From contig NZ_CAJATU010000155.1 of the NCBI RefSeq assembly GCF_903944925.1, forward strand, positions 124,001 to 188,000: DNA of 64,000 nt. Direction: 5' to 3'. A program made the position numbers and the translations under genes. Source of the stretch: an uncultured Rhodopila sp. (GTDB lineage: Bacteria > Pseudomonadota > Alphaproteobacteria > Acetobacterales > Acetobacteraceae). Every line of letters begins with the position of its first letter. Positions within the stretch are counted from its first letter, which is position 1. This document shows, in pieces, positions 50,333 to 61,370 of this stretch. Below the pieces are notes generated by a model that worked only from the letters and a program-made list of their open reading frames with translations, did not search any database and was not told where the DNA came from.

Positions 50333-50435
50333 GTCCAGGGTTCCATGGGTCGTCGGCCCTTGGCGGGCTTGGGCCGCGAAGCGGACCAAGGGGAAGGAGC
50401 CCCCGCCTTGCTTACTTTGCCACAGGCCCAGCCTG

Positions 50436-51515
50436 ATGGGGGCGTATCTGCTGCGGCGGTTGTTGTTGGTGATTCCGACGTTGTTCGGGATCATTGCGAT
50501 TAACTTTTTTGTCGTACAGTTCGCCCCGGGCGGCCCGGTGGAGCAGATGATCTCTGAGCTGAAGGGTCGCGGCGGAGATGTTACCGGGCGCATGAGCGGG
50601 AGCGGGGGGGCGGAGTCGATGCCGTCGGGCGACGGCGCTTATCGTGGCGCGCGGGGCTTGGATCCGCATGTGGTTGCCGACATCAAGAAGATGTTCGGCT
50701 TCGACAAGCCGGCGCCCGAGCGGTTCGTGCTGATGCTGCGGGATTATCTGAGCTTCGATTTCGGGCGCAGCTTTTTTCGCGACGAGCCGGTGCTGCAATT
50801 GATCAAGGAGAAGATGCCGGTCTCTGTCTCGATCGGCCTTTGGTCCACGCTGCTGGTGTATTTCGTCTCGATTCCGCTGGGCATCGCCAAGGCGGTGCGG
50901 GACGGCAGCCGGTTCGACGTGGCGAGCAGTGCGGCGGTGCTGATTGGCTATGCGGTGCCGGGGTTTTTGTTCGCCATCCTGCTGGTGGTGCTGTTTGCCG
51001 GCGGCAGCTTCGTGCAGTGGTTCCCCTTGCGCGGCCTGCACAGCGCGGGAACCGAGACCTGGAGCATTCCGGCCCGCATTTTGGATTATCTCTGGCACAT
51101 GGTGCTGCCGACGGTGGCGCTGGTTGTCGGTGGGTTTGCCGGTCTGACGGTGCTGACGAAGAACTGCTTCCTGGAGGAGATCCGCAAGCAATACGTCGTC
51201 ACCGCCCGCGCCAAGGGTGCCAGCGAACAGCGCATCCTGTATCGCCACGTGTTCCGCAATGCGATGCTGCTGATCGTCGCCGGGTTTCCCTCGGCGTTCA
51301 TCGGCATGCTGTTCTCCTCCGCCTTGCTGGTGGAGATTATCTTTTCCCTCGATGGCCTCGGGCTGCTGGGGTTTGAATCGGCGATCCGGCGCGACTATCC
51401 GGTGATGTTCGGGACATTGTATATGTTCACCCTGCTCGGCCTGCTGATGCAGATCGTCGGGGACATGCTGTACACCGTGGTTGATCCGCGCATCGATTTC
51501 GAGGCCAGACAGTAG
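50436..51515 (+). CDS. yejB: Microcin C/peptide ABC transporter permease YejB
   Basis: '[39 protein letters not shown]', '[46 protein letters not shown]'. Confidence 0.94.
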   Translation: MGAYLLRRLLLVIPTLFGIIAINFFVVQFAPGGPVEQMISELKGRGGDVTGRMSGSGGAESMPSGDGAYRGARGLDPHVVADIKKMFGFDKPAPERFVLMLRDYLSFDFGRSFFRDEPVLQLIKEKMPVSVSIGLWSTLLVYFVSIPLGIAKAVRDGSRFDVASSAAVLIGYAVPGFLFAILLVVLFAGGSFVQWFPLRGLHSAGTETWSIPARILDYLWHMVLPTVALVVGGFAGLTVLTKNCFLEEIRKQYVVTARAKGASEQRILYRHVFRNAMLLIVAGFPSAFIGMLFSSALLVEIIFSLDGLGLLGFESAIRRDYPVMFGTLYMFTLLGLLMQIVGDMLYTVVDPRIDFEARQ

Positions 51516-51516
51516 C

Positions 51517-52560
51517 ATGCATCTCTCGCCGCTGACGCGCCGCCGCCTGGCGATCTTCCGGGCGCATAAGCGGGGCTATTGGTCGCTGTGGATCTTCGTG
51601 GCGCTGTTTGGCGTGACACTGTTCGCCGAGTTTCTTGCCAATGACCGTCCGCTGCTGATCCGCTACGACGGGCATTGGTATGTGCCTGTGTTGCAGGACT
51701 ACAGCGAGGACACGTTCGGCTCCGACTTCCTGCCGACGGATGCGGATTATACCGAGCCGGACGTGCAGGCGGCGATCGAGGCGAAGGGCTGGATGATCTG
51801 GCCGCCGATTCCCTACAGCTACAATACGGTCGTGAAGGGCTTGCGGACGCCCGCGCCGTCGCCGCCGGACGCGCAGAACCTGCTGGGGACCGACGACCAG
51901 GCGCGAGACGTGCTGGCCCGGGTGATCTACGGGTTCCGCATTTCCGTGCTGTTCGGCTTCACCCTGACCACGATCTCCTCGGTCATCGGCATTGCCGCCG
52001 GCGCCATCCAGGGCTTTCGCGGTGGCTTGGTGGATCTGCTGTTCCAGCGTTTCATCGAGATCTGGTCGGGGATGCCGCAGCTTTATCTGCTGATCATCCT
52101 AGGCAGCATCATCACGCCGAGCTTCGGGATATTGTTGATATTTCTGCTGTTGTTCAGCTGGATGAACCTGACCGGGGTAGTGCGGGCGGAGTTCCTGCGC
52201 GGCCGCAACCTGGACTATGTGCGCGCGGCGAAAGCGCTGGGCGTCTCCGACCCGGCGGTGATGTGGCGGCACATCCTGCCCAACGCCATGGTCGCGACCC
52301 TGACGTTCCTGCCGTTCACGCTGTCAGGGTCGGTGACGATCCTCGCCAGCCTGGATTTCCTCGGCTTCGGCCTGCCGCCCGGGTCGCCGTCGCTGGGCGA
52401 ACTGGTGTCGGAGGGAAAGAACAATCTCCAGGCGCCCTGGCTGGGGATCACCGCGTTCGTGGTGCTTGGGGGATTGCTGACGCTGCTGGTGTTTGTGGGT
52501 GAGGCGGTGCGCGATGCGTTTGACCCGCGCAAGACGCCGGTGAATGGGTCGTTGAAGTGA
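51517..52560 (+). CDS. yejE: ABC transporter permease YejE
   Basis: 'LLGTDDQARDVLARVIYGFRISVLFGFTLT', 'RGRNLDYVRAAKALGVSDPAVMWRHILPNAM'. Confidence 0.94.
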   Translation: MHLSPLTRRRLAIFRAHKRGYWSLWIFVALFGVTLFAEFLANDRPLLIRYDGHWYVPVLQDYSEDTFGSDFLPTDADYTEPDVQAAIEAKGWMIWPPIPYSYNTVVKGLRTPAPSPPDAQNLLGTDDQARDVLARVIYGFRISVLFGFTLTTISSVIGIAAGAIQGFRGGLVDLLFQRFIEIWSGMPQLYLLIILGSIITPSFGILLIFLLLFSWMNLTGVVRAEFLRGRNLDYVRAAKALGVSDPAVMWRHILPNAMVATLTFLPFTLSGSVTILASLDFLGFGLPPGSPSLGELVSEGKNNLQAPWLGITAFVVLGGLLTLLVFVGEAVRDAFDPRKTPVNGSLK

Positions 52561-52633
52561 TGCCGTCGGCAAAATACGGCCGTCGGCTCGTTGTGCCCTG
52601 CGTGTCCCGGGTGCGCCACGTGCACCCAATGCC

Positions 52634-52733
52634 CTTTGTGTCATGGCCGGGCTTGGCCCGGCCATCCACGATTTTGGCTGGTTCGGCACCGCAAGCCATG
52701 GATGGCCGGGCCAAGCCCGGCCATGACACAAAG
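52634..52733. repeat. Palindromic intergenic repeat, copy 2
   Basis: 'ctttgtgtcatggccgggcttggcccggccatccacga' ... 'ccatggatggccgggccaagcccggccatgacacaaag'. Confidence 0.85.
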
Positions 52734-52783
52734 GCGGCGGTCCATGCCCAAACAGCGGCCATTGCTCAAGCGGCCCCCGCTCC

Positions 52784-54388
<1,605 letters not shown>

Positions 54389-54397
54389 TCGACAGGT

Positions 54398-55294
54398 TCA
54401 GCGGCTGCGCTCATCCAGCCAGGCCAGCAGCGGTGCGTGGAAAGGGCGCACACTCTTATAGTGTACAATCTCTTCCGGTAGTGCCCGCACCGCTTCCGCC
54501 AATGCCGCGGCGCGCTGCGGCCGATCGATGACCCGTGCAATTGGATACACGTGCACGCGGATTCCAAATAGCACCGCCTCGGTTTCCGGGAGCCGCCGCA
54601 GCGTCTGCCGCTCCACTCGCAGGAAGACCCGGCTTGCGGCGTTCTCCGCGGTGATACCCGTCCCGCTATCTACCCGCCATTTGCCGCCCGGCTGAAATAA
54701 CGCCGGATCATCCAGCAGCGACCAGTTCAGGCGCGACGCGATTCTGCCCGGCTTCAGGTGCTGCATAAACCGGTCCACCGGCGCGGCGAGCCGATCGGCG
54801 TAGAACGGCACGGGGGCGTGCACGGCGGAGAGGGGCTTGCCTATTTTATCCTCCAACCGCCAGCGGCTGGGGAAACAGAGCACGGCGGCGGTGAAGATCG
54901 GACCTTGGTCGCCTGTCTCGATCAGGCACAGATCCTCCTGCACCAGCTGCCCAGCCAGTTCCAGCGGATCGACCACCCCGACTTCGAAAACTTCGTCCGT
55001 CAGGTGATTCCGAATGACGCGGCCGTCGCGGCTGAACCAGTCGGAATGATGCGCGGTCAGTGCAGCCTGGACTACGTCCAGTGCCTCCGCCCTCGCCCGG
55101 CCGGACTCGGGCAAGGCGGCGAAGACATCGTCATGGGCGTCCGCCAGCAGCCGCCGGCGTTCGGCCATCTCCGGCTGATAACGTTGGTCCAGTTCGAACC
55201 AGCCCGCTTCGGGGACGGACACCAAATCCATGCCCATCCGGTATCGGCCCGGCTCGAACGGTAGATGCATCGCCTCATCGGGCAACGGCCGCAT
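54398..55294 (-). CDS. DUF3445 / heme-dependent oxidative N-demethylase-like protein
   Basis: 'LPFEPGRYRMGMDLVSVPEAGWFELDQRYQPEMAERRRLLADAHDDVFAALPES', 'EDLCLIETGDQGPIFTAAVLCFPSRWRLEDKIGKPLSAVHAPVPFYADRLAAPVDRFMQHLKPGRIASRLNWSL', 'FLRVERQTLRRLPETEAVLFGIRVHVYP'. Confidence 0.9.
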   Translation of the reverse strand: MRPLPDEAMHLPFEPGRYRMGMDLVSVPEAGWFELDQRYQPEMAERRRLLADAHDDVFAALPESGRARAEALDVVQAALTAHHSDWFSRDGRVIRNHLTDEVFEVGVVDPLELAGQLVQEDLCLIETGDQGPIFTAAVLCFPSRWRLEDKIGKPLSAVHAPVPFYADRLAAPVDRFMQHLKPGRIASRLNWSLLDDPALFQPGGKWRVDSGTGITAENAASRVFLRVERQTLRRLPETEAVLFGIRVHVYPIARVIDRPQRAAALAEAVRALPEEIVHYKSVRPFHAPLLAWLDERSR

Positions 55295-55299
55295 GCTGG

Positions 55300-56157
55300 T
55301 CAGCGCGCCAGGAAGGCCCGGATTGCCTCGATCTGAGCCGGATCGAGCAGGGCCGGCGCGTGCCCGGTCACCGGCACCTCGAACGCCTCGGCACCGGAGG
55401 CTTCCATGCGGCGGAACGTGTCGGCAAGCAGCACGTCGCTCGTCTCGCCGCGGATCACCATCCGCGGCACGCGGATGCGGTCCCAGAACGGCCACATATC
55501 GATATCGACCGGTTCATGCCCGCGCAGCGGTTCGGCGATGCGCGGGTCGTAGTGCATGGTGAACCGCCCGTCGGGCAACGCGCGCGCCGAGTTGCGGGCC
55601 AACTGCGCCCACTGCTCATCCGACAGCGGACCGAACGGCGCGTGGACCACGCGCAGGTGCCGCTCGATCGACTCCAGGTCGGGGAAGCGCACCATCAGCG
55701 GCGAGTCACCCGACGCGACCATGTAGTCGCGGATGCGCCGCAGCGAGTCGGCCGGGATGAACGGCCCGACATCGTTCAGCACCAGCCGGTTGATGGGCGA
55801 ACCCTCGGTCGCGGCGATCGCCATGCCGCAGATGCCGCCGAGCGAGGTCCCGATCCAGGTGACGTCTTTGGCGATCCAGGCGAGAACATGGGCGAGGGCG
55901 ACGACGTAGTGCTGCGCCTGGTAGAGCATCGGGTCGGGCAGCCTGTCAGAGTTCCCCCGTCCTGGCAGGTCCGGGCAGATGACGTGGAACTGGCCCGACA
56001 ACGACTCGGCCAGGGCATCGAAGTCGCGGCTGTTGCGTGTCAGGCCGTGCACGCAGACAACGGCCGGGGCTTGGGGATCGCCCCACGCATCGAATGCCAT
56101 CTTGTGGAACTGCCCGGCAAGCAGATACGGGATCGAGCCGGATCGATGATCCATCAA
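55300..56157 (-). CDS. Alpha/beta hydrolase
   Basis: 'AVVCVHGLTRNSRDFDALAESLSGQFHVICPDLPGRGNSDRL', 'TWIGTSLGGICGMAIAA', C-terminal 'VTGHAPALLDPAQIEAI'. Confidence 0.92.
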   Translation of the reverse strand: MMDHRSGSIPYLLAGQFHKMAFDAWGDPQAPAVVCVHGLTRNSRDFDALAESLSGQFHVICPDLPGRGNSDRLPDPMLYQAQHYVVALAHVLAWIAKDVTWIGTSLGGICGMAIAATEGSPINRLVLNDVGPFIPADSLRRIRDYMVASGDSPLMVRFPDLESIERHLRVVHAPFGPLSDEQWAQLARNSARALPDGRFTMHYDPRIAEPLRGHEPVDIDMWPFWDRIRVPRMVIRGETSDVLLADTFRRMEASGAEAFEVPVTGHAPALLDPAQIEAIRAFLAR

Positions 56158-57359
56158 ATAACCCCCTTTGCCCGCAACGCCGCCAGCGCCTCGTCATCCA
56201 GACCCAACCGCTCCCCCAGCACCGCATCGGTGTGCTCGCCCAGCAACGGCGGCGGCAGGCGGTAATCTACCGGCGTCTCGGACAGCTTCACCGGGTTGGC
56301 AATCACCTTCACCGTCTGGCCCGAGCCGTGCGCCATTTCCAGCACCATATCTCGCGCCAGCACATGCGGGTCCGAAAACACCTCGGACAGCTTGTTTATC
56401 GGGCCGCTGCCGATCTTTAAGGATTCCAGCCGTTCGATCCACCAGTGTGTCGGATGCTGCTGCATGACCGGAGTCAGCGTGTCGGTGACAAACTGCCGGT
56501 TGCCGACACGGGCGGCATTGGTGACGAAGCGCGGGTCGTCCAGCAAATGTGTCAGGTCGAACGCCTCGCAGAAGCGCTTGAACGTCGGGTCGTTGCCGAT
56601 GGACAGCACCATGTGGCCGTCCGCGGTCGGGAACACCTGGTAGGGCGCGATGTTGGGATGCTGGTTGCCCAGCCGCACCGGGTTCTCCCCGGTCGCCAGG
56701 TAGTTCATGCCCTGGTTGGCCAGCCACGCCACGCTGGTGTCCAGCATGCCAATATCGAGCTGCTGGCCCTGTCCGGTAAGGTCGCGATGCCGAAGCGCCG
56801 CCAGGACGCCGATGCAGCCGTACAGCCCGGCAAACAGGTCCGCCACCGGAACGCCCACCTTCTGCGGCAAACCCTCAGGCTCGCCGGTCAGGCTCATGAC
56901 CCCGCCCATCCCCTGGATCAGGCTGTCATACCCCGGCCGCGGCGCGTACGGGCCAGTCTGCCCGAAGCCGGTGATCGAGCAATAGATCAGCCGCGGAAAT
57001 CGGGCATGAATTTGTTCATACCCCAACCCGTATTTCGCCAGCGCGCCGACTTTGAAGTTCTCGACCAGGATGTCACAGCCGGCTATCAGCTTCAGGGCGA
57101 TCTCCTGGCCCTCCGGCTGGCCGATATCCAATGTGACCGAGCGCTTGTTGCGGTTGACGCCGATGAAGTAGGCGCTCTCGTTGGTGCCCGGCATGAAGGG
57201 CGGGGCAAACCCCCGCGTATCGTCGCCGGCCCCGGGCCGTTCGATCTTGATGACCTCGGCCCCCAGATCGGCCAGCATCTGCACGCAGCTCGGTCCCGCC
57301 AGCACGCGGGTGAGGTCGAAAACCCGCAAACCCTTCAGCGGACCTGTCGGATCGGTCAT
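56154..57359 (-). CDS. CaiB/BaiF family CoA transferase
   Basis: 'LKGLRVFDLTRVLAGPSCVQMLADLGAEVIKIERPGAGDDTRGFAPPF', 'NRNKRSVTLDIGQPEGQEIALKLIAGCDILVENFKVGAL'. Confidence 0.96.
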   Translation of the reverse strand: MTDPTGPLKGLRVFDLTRVLAGPSCVQMLADLGAEVIKIERPGAGDDTRGFAPPFMPGTNESAYFIGVNRNKRSVTLDIGQPEGQEIALKLIAGCDILVENFKVGALAKYGLGYEQIHARFPRLIYCSITGFGQTGPYAPRPGYDSLIQGMGGVMSLTGEPEGLPQKVGVPVADLFAGLYGCIGVLAALRHRDLTGQGQQLDIGMLDTSVAWLANQGMNYLATGENPVRLGNQHPNIAPYQVFPTADGHMVLSIGNDPTFKRFCEAFDLTHLLDDPRFVTNAARVGNRQFVTDTLTPVMQQHPTHWWIERLESLKIGSGPINKLSEVFSDPHVLARDMVLEMAHGSGQTVKVIANPVKLSETPVDYRLPPPLLGEHTDAVLGERLGLDDEALAALRAKGVI

Positions 57360-57483
57360 ATCAGTCTCCCGGATGCCGGTTGTTGCGTGCGGCGGCGACT
57401 CGTCACACGGTTATAGGTCGCGGCATGGCGCAAGCAACCGGCCCTGATGCAACAGGGCGCCGCCGCGCGGGGGAGAAAAGTCG

Positions 57484-58758
57484 ATGCAGAGGCCGGCCGG
57501 CACGATCGAGGGGCCGCTGTCGTGGCGGGCGGCGCTGGTGACCCTGGCCATATTGTCGGTATCCTACGGCTCGCCGCTGCTGGCGGTCGTTGGTTTGCGA
57601 GAGATGCAGGCCGCCCTTCACACCGACCGGTCGGTGCTGTCTCTGGCCAGCGCGCTGGTCTGGATCGGCAACGGAGCCGGCGGCGTCCCGATGGGCTGGC
57701 TGGCGGACCGTATCGGCATCCGCCGGACGGTGATGCTCGGCGCGGTCATGATGGCCGCCGGGCTTGCACTCTCCAGCATCGGCACAGTTGGGGCGCTGCT
57801 GATAGGGCATGGTCTGTTCATCGGGTTTCTCGGCAATGGCGCGATCTACGCTCCGCTGATCGTCTATGTCAGCCGCTGGTTCGACCGCCGCCGGGGCACG
57901 GCGATCGCGCTGATTTCCTCCGGCCAGTATATCGCCGGCATGATCTGGCCATCGCTGATCGGCTACGGCATCGCCCGCTACGGCTGGCAAACGGCAATGC
58001 TCGCCTATGGCGGCGTCGTGCTGGCGTTGATCATGCCGATGCTGGCGCTGCTGCGCCCCGCCCCGGAACCGGTCGTGAGGTCGGTTGGCCAGGCCGGTCT
58101 GCAGCCGGGAGGCCGCGTGTTGGGCCTGGCGCCTAACGTGACGATGGGGCTGATCTGCCTGGCCGGTTTCCTGTGCTGCGTGCCGATGGCGCTACCGGCA
58201 TCGCACCTCGTCGCATTCTGCGGTGACATCGGCATCGCCGACGGCGCGGCGATGGTGTCTGTCCTGACGGCCTGCGCATTCCTGTCCCGCCAGTTCTGGG
58301 GCGCCTTCGCCGACAGGTTCGGCGGCTTGCGCACGGTGATGGCCGGTTCGGCATTCCAGATGCTGGCCATCGGCGGGTTCATGCTGACCCGCAACGAGGC
58401 CGGGCTGTTCGCCGTTTCGGCGGCTTTCGGGTTGGGCTTCAGCGGCATCATCCCGGCCTATTCGGTAGCGATCCGGGACCTGTATCCCGCGAAAGAGGCG
58501 TCCTGGCGCATCCCGACGGTCCTGTTCACGGCGATGTCGGGAATGGCGTTCGGAAGCTGGCATGCCGGGTTGCTGGTTGACCTGTTCGGGTCGTATCAGC
58601 CAGCCTTCGCCTCGGGCCTGGTGTTCAATCTTGGCAACCTGGCGGTGCTACTGTTCCTGCTCGGACACCCGATGCGGCGAGGCGGAGCCTCCCTGCCGGC
58701 TGTGGCTCGTTGGATCATTCTTGCGCGGCGGTGGAGCACTCCGCGGCCACGGCTTTAG
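57484..58758 (+). CDS. MFS transporter
   Basis: 12-TM-like; 'GVPMGWLADRIGIRRTVMLGAVMMAAGLALSS', 'FWGAFADRFGGLRTVMAG'. Confidence 0.9.
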   Translation: MQRPAGTIEGPLSWRAALVTLAILSVSYGSPLLAVVGLREMQAALHTDRSVLSLASALVWIGNGAGGVPMGWLADRIGIRRTVMLGAVMMAAGLALSSIGTVGALLIGHGLFIGFLGNGAIYAPLIVYVSRWFDRRRGTAIALISSGQYIAGMIWPSLIGYGIARYGWQTAMLAYGGVVLALIMPMLALLRPAPEPVVRSVGQAGLQPGGRVLGLAPNVTMGLICLAGFLCCVPMALPASHLVAFCGDIGIADGAAMVSVLTACAFLSRQFWGAFADRFGGLRTVMAGSAFQMLAIGGFMLTRNEAGLFAVSAAFGLGFSGIIPAYSVAIRDLYPAKEASWRIPTVLFTAMSGMAFGSWHAGLLVDLFGSYQPAFASGLVFNLGNLAVLLFLLGHPMRRGGASLPAVARWIILARRWSTPRPRL

Positions 58759-59081
58759 TGAGCCGGCAGGTATCTGAATGCCGCCAGGATGATCCCGACG
58801 GCGGCCACGAGCATCCCGCCGAAGCGGATGGTCACTCGCTGTTCGAGGTCGACCAGGTCACGCTTGAAAGTGGTCTCAAGCGCACTCAGGTCACGCCTGA
58901 CCGAGGTCTCCAGGGCACTCAAATCCTGTTTGAGCGCACCCACATCCTGCTTCGTGGCAATGTCCGAACTCGCTGCCGCGTCCGCAAGGGCCGACGAAAT
59001 AGTACACGCCTGTTCCGCATCGAAACCCCCAGCTTGCAGCCGATCGGCGAGTTTAAGGGTGTCGAACGGGACGGCGGTCAT
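58755..59081 (-). CDS. Coiled-coil membrane protein, DUF1640-like
   Basis: 108 aa; 'FDTLKLADRLQAGGFDAEQACTISSALADA' plus heptad region and C-terminal TM. Confidence 0.7.
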   Translation of the reverse strand: MTAVPFDTLKLADRLQAGGFDAEQACTISSALADAAASSDIATKQDVGALKQDLSALETSVRRDLSALETTFKRDLVDLEQRVTIRFGGMLVAAVGIILAAFRYLPAH

Positions 59082-59165
59082 CCATAATGCTCCTGCATTG
59101 CGATATTAGGGAGCATCCGGGAACGTTTGCAACCTGCCGGCCACTTGGGCGTCAGGTCGTACTTT

Positions 59166-60383
59166 CTATGCCCCCCGCTTCTGCCGCCGCAGCAGAACCA
59201 GCATCAGCGCCATCCCTGGCAGCGCGCCCGCCATGCAAACCGCATAGAACAGCGTCCACCCCAAAGATGCAGCCATCAACCCCGACACCCCCCCGATGGT
59301 ATGAATAGCGAGGTTCGGCACCGAGGACAGCAGCGCATACTGAGTCGCCGCGAACTCTCGCGCGCACAAGCCGGACAGGAACGTCAGGAACGCGGCATCG
59401 GCCAGGCCCTGCGCGAACGCCTCGGTCGTCACCGTCGCATACAGCATCGCGGGCTGCCCCGGCGTCAGCGATAGCAGGACATACATCGCCATCGCCACTG
59501 TCTGTGCCGTACCGGTCAGCAGCAACGCTCGCCCGACCCCGATGCGCGCCACCAGCCAGCCGCCCAGGGAGATGCCGGCCAGCGTCCCCCCCAGCGAAAA
59601 CGGCCCGGTTCCGGCGATTGCCGCCTTGTCGAACGTCAGGTGCCGGTAGAACGGCGCGGTCATGATCCCGGCCATCGCCTCGCCCAGCTTGAACAGGGCC
59701 ACGAACGACAGCACCAGCAAGGATGACGGACGCGCCAGGAACGATCGCACCGGATCGATCACCGCATGCCGCAGCCCGCGCAGAGGAATCGTGGCCGGTC
59801 CATCCTCCTGCGCCGCGGCCAGGGTTACTCCACATCCCGCAGCGATCAGGACCGCAACGCCCAGCAGCGCCTGATGCCAGCCGATATATCCGGCGGCGGC
59901 GATTACGCCAGTGGTGGAAACCAGCATGGCGACACGGTAGCCCCACACATAGCAGGCCAACGCCACGCCCTGCCGGCGTTCGGGGAAAATCTCGATGCGC
60001 CAGGCGTCGATCGCGATGTCCTGGGTCGCCGATAACAACGCCACGCAGGCGGCCGCCGCAAAGGCCGCCACCGGAGCGGCTGCCGGGTTGGACAGCGCCA
60101 GCAGCACCGCGGCGAGTCCGAGCAGCGGCTGAACCAGCAGCAACCATCCCCGCCGCCGGCCCAGACGGCGCAGTCCCGCCAAGGGAGGCGGCTGGTCGAG
60201 CAGTGGCGCCCAGACGAATTTCAGCGAGTACGCCAGCCCGATCCAGGCGGTCAGCCCGACGACCGAAAGCGCAGTGCCGCTGTCGGACAGCCACAGCCGG
60301 AAGGTGAACCCGGACAGCGGCAGCGGCAGGCCGGAGACGAAACCGTACGCCGCCATCGCCGCCAGCCGCCTATCGAAGCGCAT
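59166..60383 (-). CDS. AmpG-like MFS transporter
   Basis: 'MAAYGFVSGLPLPLSGFTFRLWLSDSGTALSVVGLTAWIGLAYSLKFVWAPLLDQPP', 'ATQDIAIDAWRIEIFPERRQGVALA'. Confidence 0.9.
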   Translation of the reverse strand: MRFDRRLAAMAAYGFVSGLPLPLSGFTFRLWLSDSGTALSVVGLTAWIGLAYSLKFVWAPLLDQPPPLAGLRRLGRRRGWLLLVQPLLGLAAVLLALSNPAAAPVAAFAAAACVALLSATQDIAIDAWRIEIFPERRQGVALACYVWGYRVAMLVSTTGVIAAAGYIGWHQALLGVAVLIAAGCGVTLAAAQEDGPATIPLRGLRHAVIDPVRSFLARPSSLLVLSFVALFKLGEAMAGIMTAPFYRHLTFDKAAIAGTGPFSLGGTLAGISLGGWLVARIGVGRALLLTGTAQTVAMAMYVLLSLTPGQPAMLYATVTTEAFAQGLADAAFLTFLSGLCAREFAATQYALLSSVPNLAIHTIGGVSGLMAASLGWTLFYAVCMAGALPGMALMLVLLRRQKRGA

Positions 60384-60393
60384 AATGTGACAG

Positions 60394-60912
60394 TCAGGCC
60401 GGAACGTTCGCGTCGCCCTTGCCGAGCGCCCTTTGCATCGTGACCACGTCGATCCAGCGCCCGAACTTGATTCCGACGGCCCGCATGGTCCCGACGCGGT
60501 TGAAGCCCAGGCTGGCATGCACGCCAATAGACCCGACGTTATCGGAGTCACCGATGACCGCGATCATCTGCCGCGCGCCCTGGGCCGTCGCAAGCTCGAT
60601 CAGCCGTGTCACGAGCGCCTTGCCGACGCCCTGACCGCGGACGTCCTCCCGAACATAAATGCTGTCCTCCACGGTGAACCGATAGGCCGAGCGGTCGCGA
60701 AACGGCCCATAATAGCCGAAGCCGAGCACGCCGGTCGCGTCCGCCGCCACCAGCCAGACGGTGCCGTGATCGACGATATTGTGGAACCGCTGCGCCATCT
60801 CCTCCACGGAGGGCGGTTCCTCCTCAAATGTCCCGGTGCCGTTAAGCACGTGATGAGCGTAGATCGCCTGCATGTCCGGGACATCGGCTTCCGTGGCGTT
60901 TCGGATGTTCAT
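60394..60912 (-). CDS. GNAT family N-acetyltransferase (phosphinothricin-acetyltransferase-like)
   Basis: 'MNIRNATEADVPDMQAIYAHHVLNGTGTFEEEPPSVEEMAQRF', 'DSIYVREDVRGQGVGKALVTRLIELA'. Confidence 0.92.
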   Translation of the reverse strand: MNIRNATEADVPDMQAIYAHHVLNGTGTFEEEPPSVEEMAQRFHNIVDHGTVWLVAADATGVLGFGYYGPFRDRSAYRFTVEDSIYVREDVRGQGVGKALVTRLIELATAQGARQMIAVIGDSDNVGSIGVHASLGFNRVGTMRAVGIKFGRWIDVVTMQRALGKGDANVPA

Positions 60913-61370
60913 GCGAACTGTCTCCCTGCGAGGCTGTCACAGAATAGGCACATCTACGGGTCGTTGACGATCCATCTCGCAGTACGCCGAGCGACGCCTT
61001 GGATCCGGTGCGTCGTAACGCTGGGTTATTGGTGTTGCATATTTGGCACCAGCCACGAGACATGCCAAAAGGGGCGCGCGTAAGCGACGCGAATTGCGAT
61101 GGTATCGCTAACGACGGTAGGGCGAGGTCCATCTCGTATTAAGATTTTTGTTGGTTTTGATGGTTTGGTTCTACATACTCGAATTCGTGATCAAGCCGCC
61201 GCGGTGATCGAGGCAGCTTTCGGGAGTGACATCTATCGCCTTGCCGTGCCAGGAAACGGCTCTGGCAGGTGAAAGGTCGTGCACGTCCTTGTACACAAAC
61301 TGGCCAGACCCACGGAATCCGGGCATCCCGGGGGCCATGTAGTCTGATACGCCACTAGAAGGGTTTGCTC

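Noticed and set aside
61031-61056. Sigma-54-like GG-N10-GC site (minus strand tggtgccaaatatgca)
   Set aside because: Only GG/GC dinucleotide spacing matches; the TGGCAC and TTGC context is poor and it sits ~130 bp from the GNAT start; expected by chance
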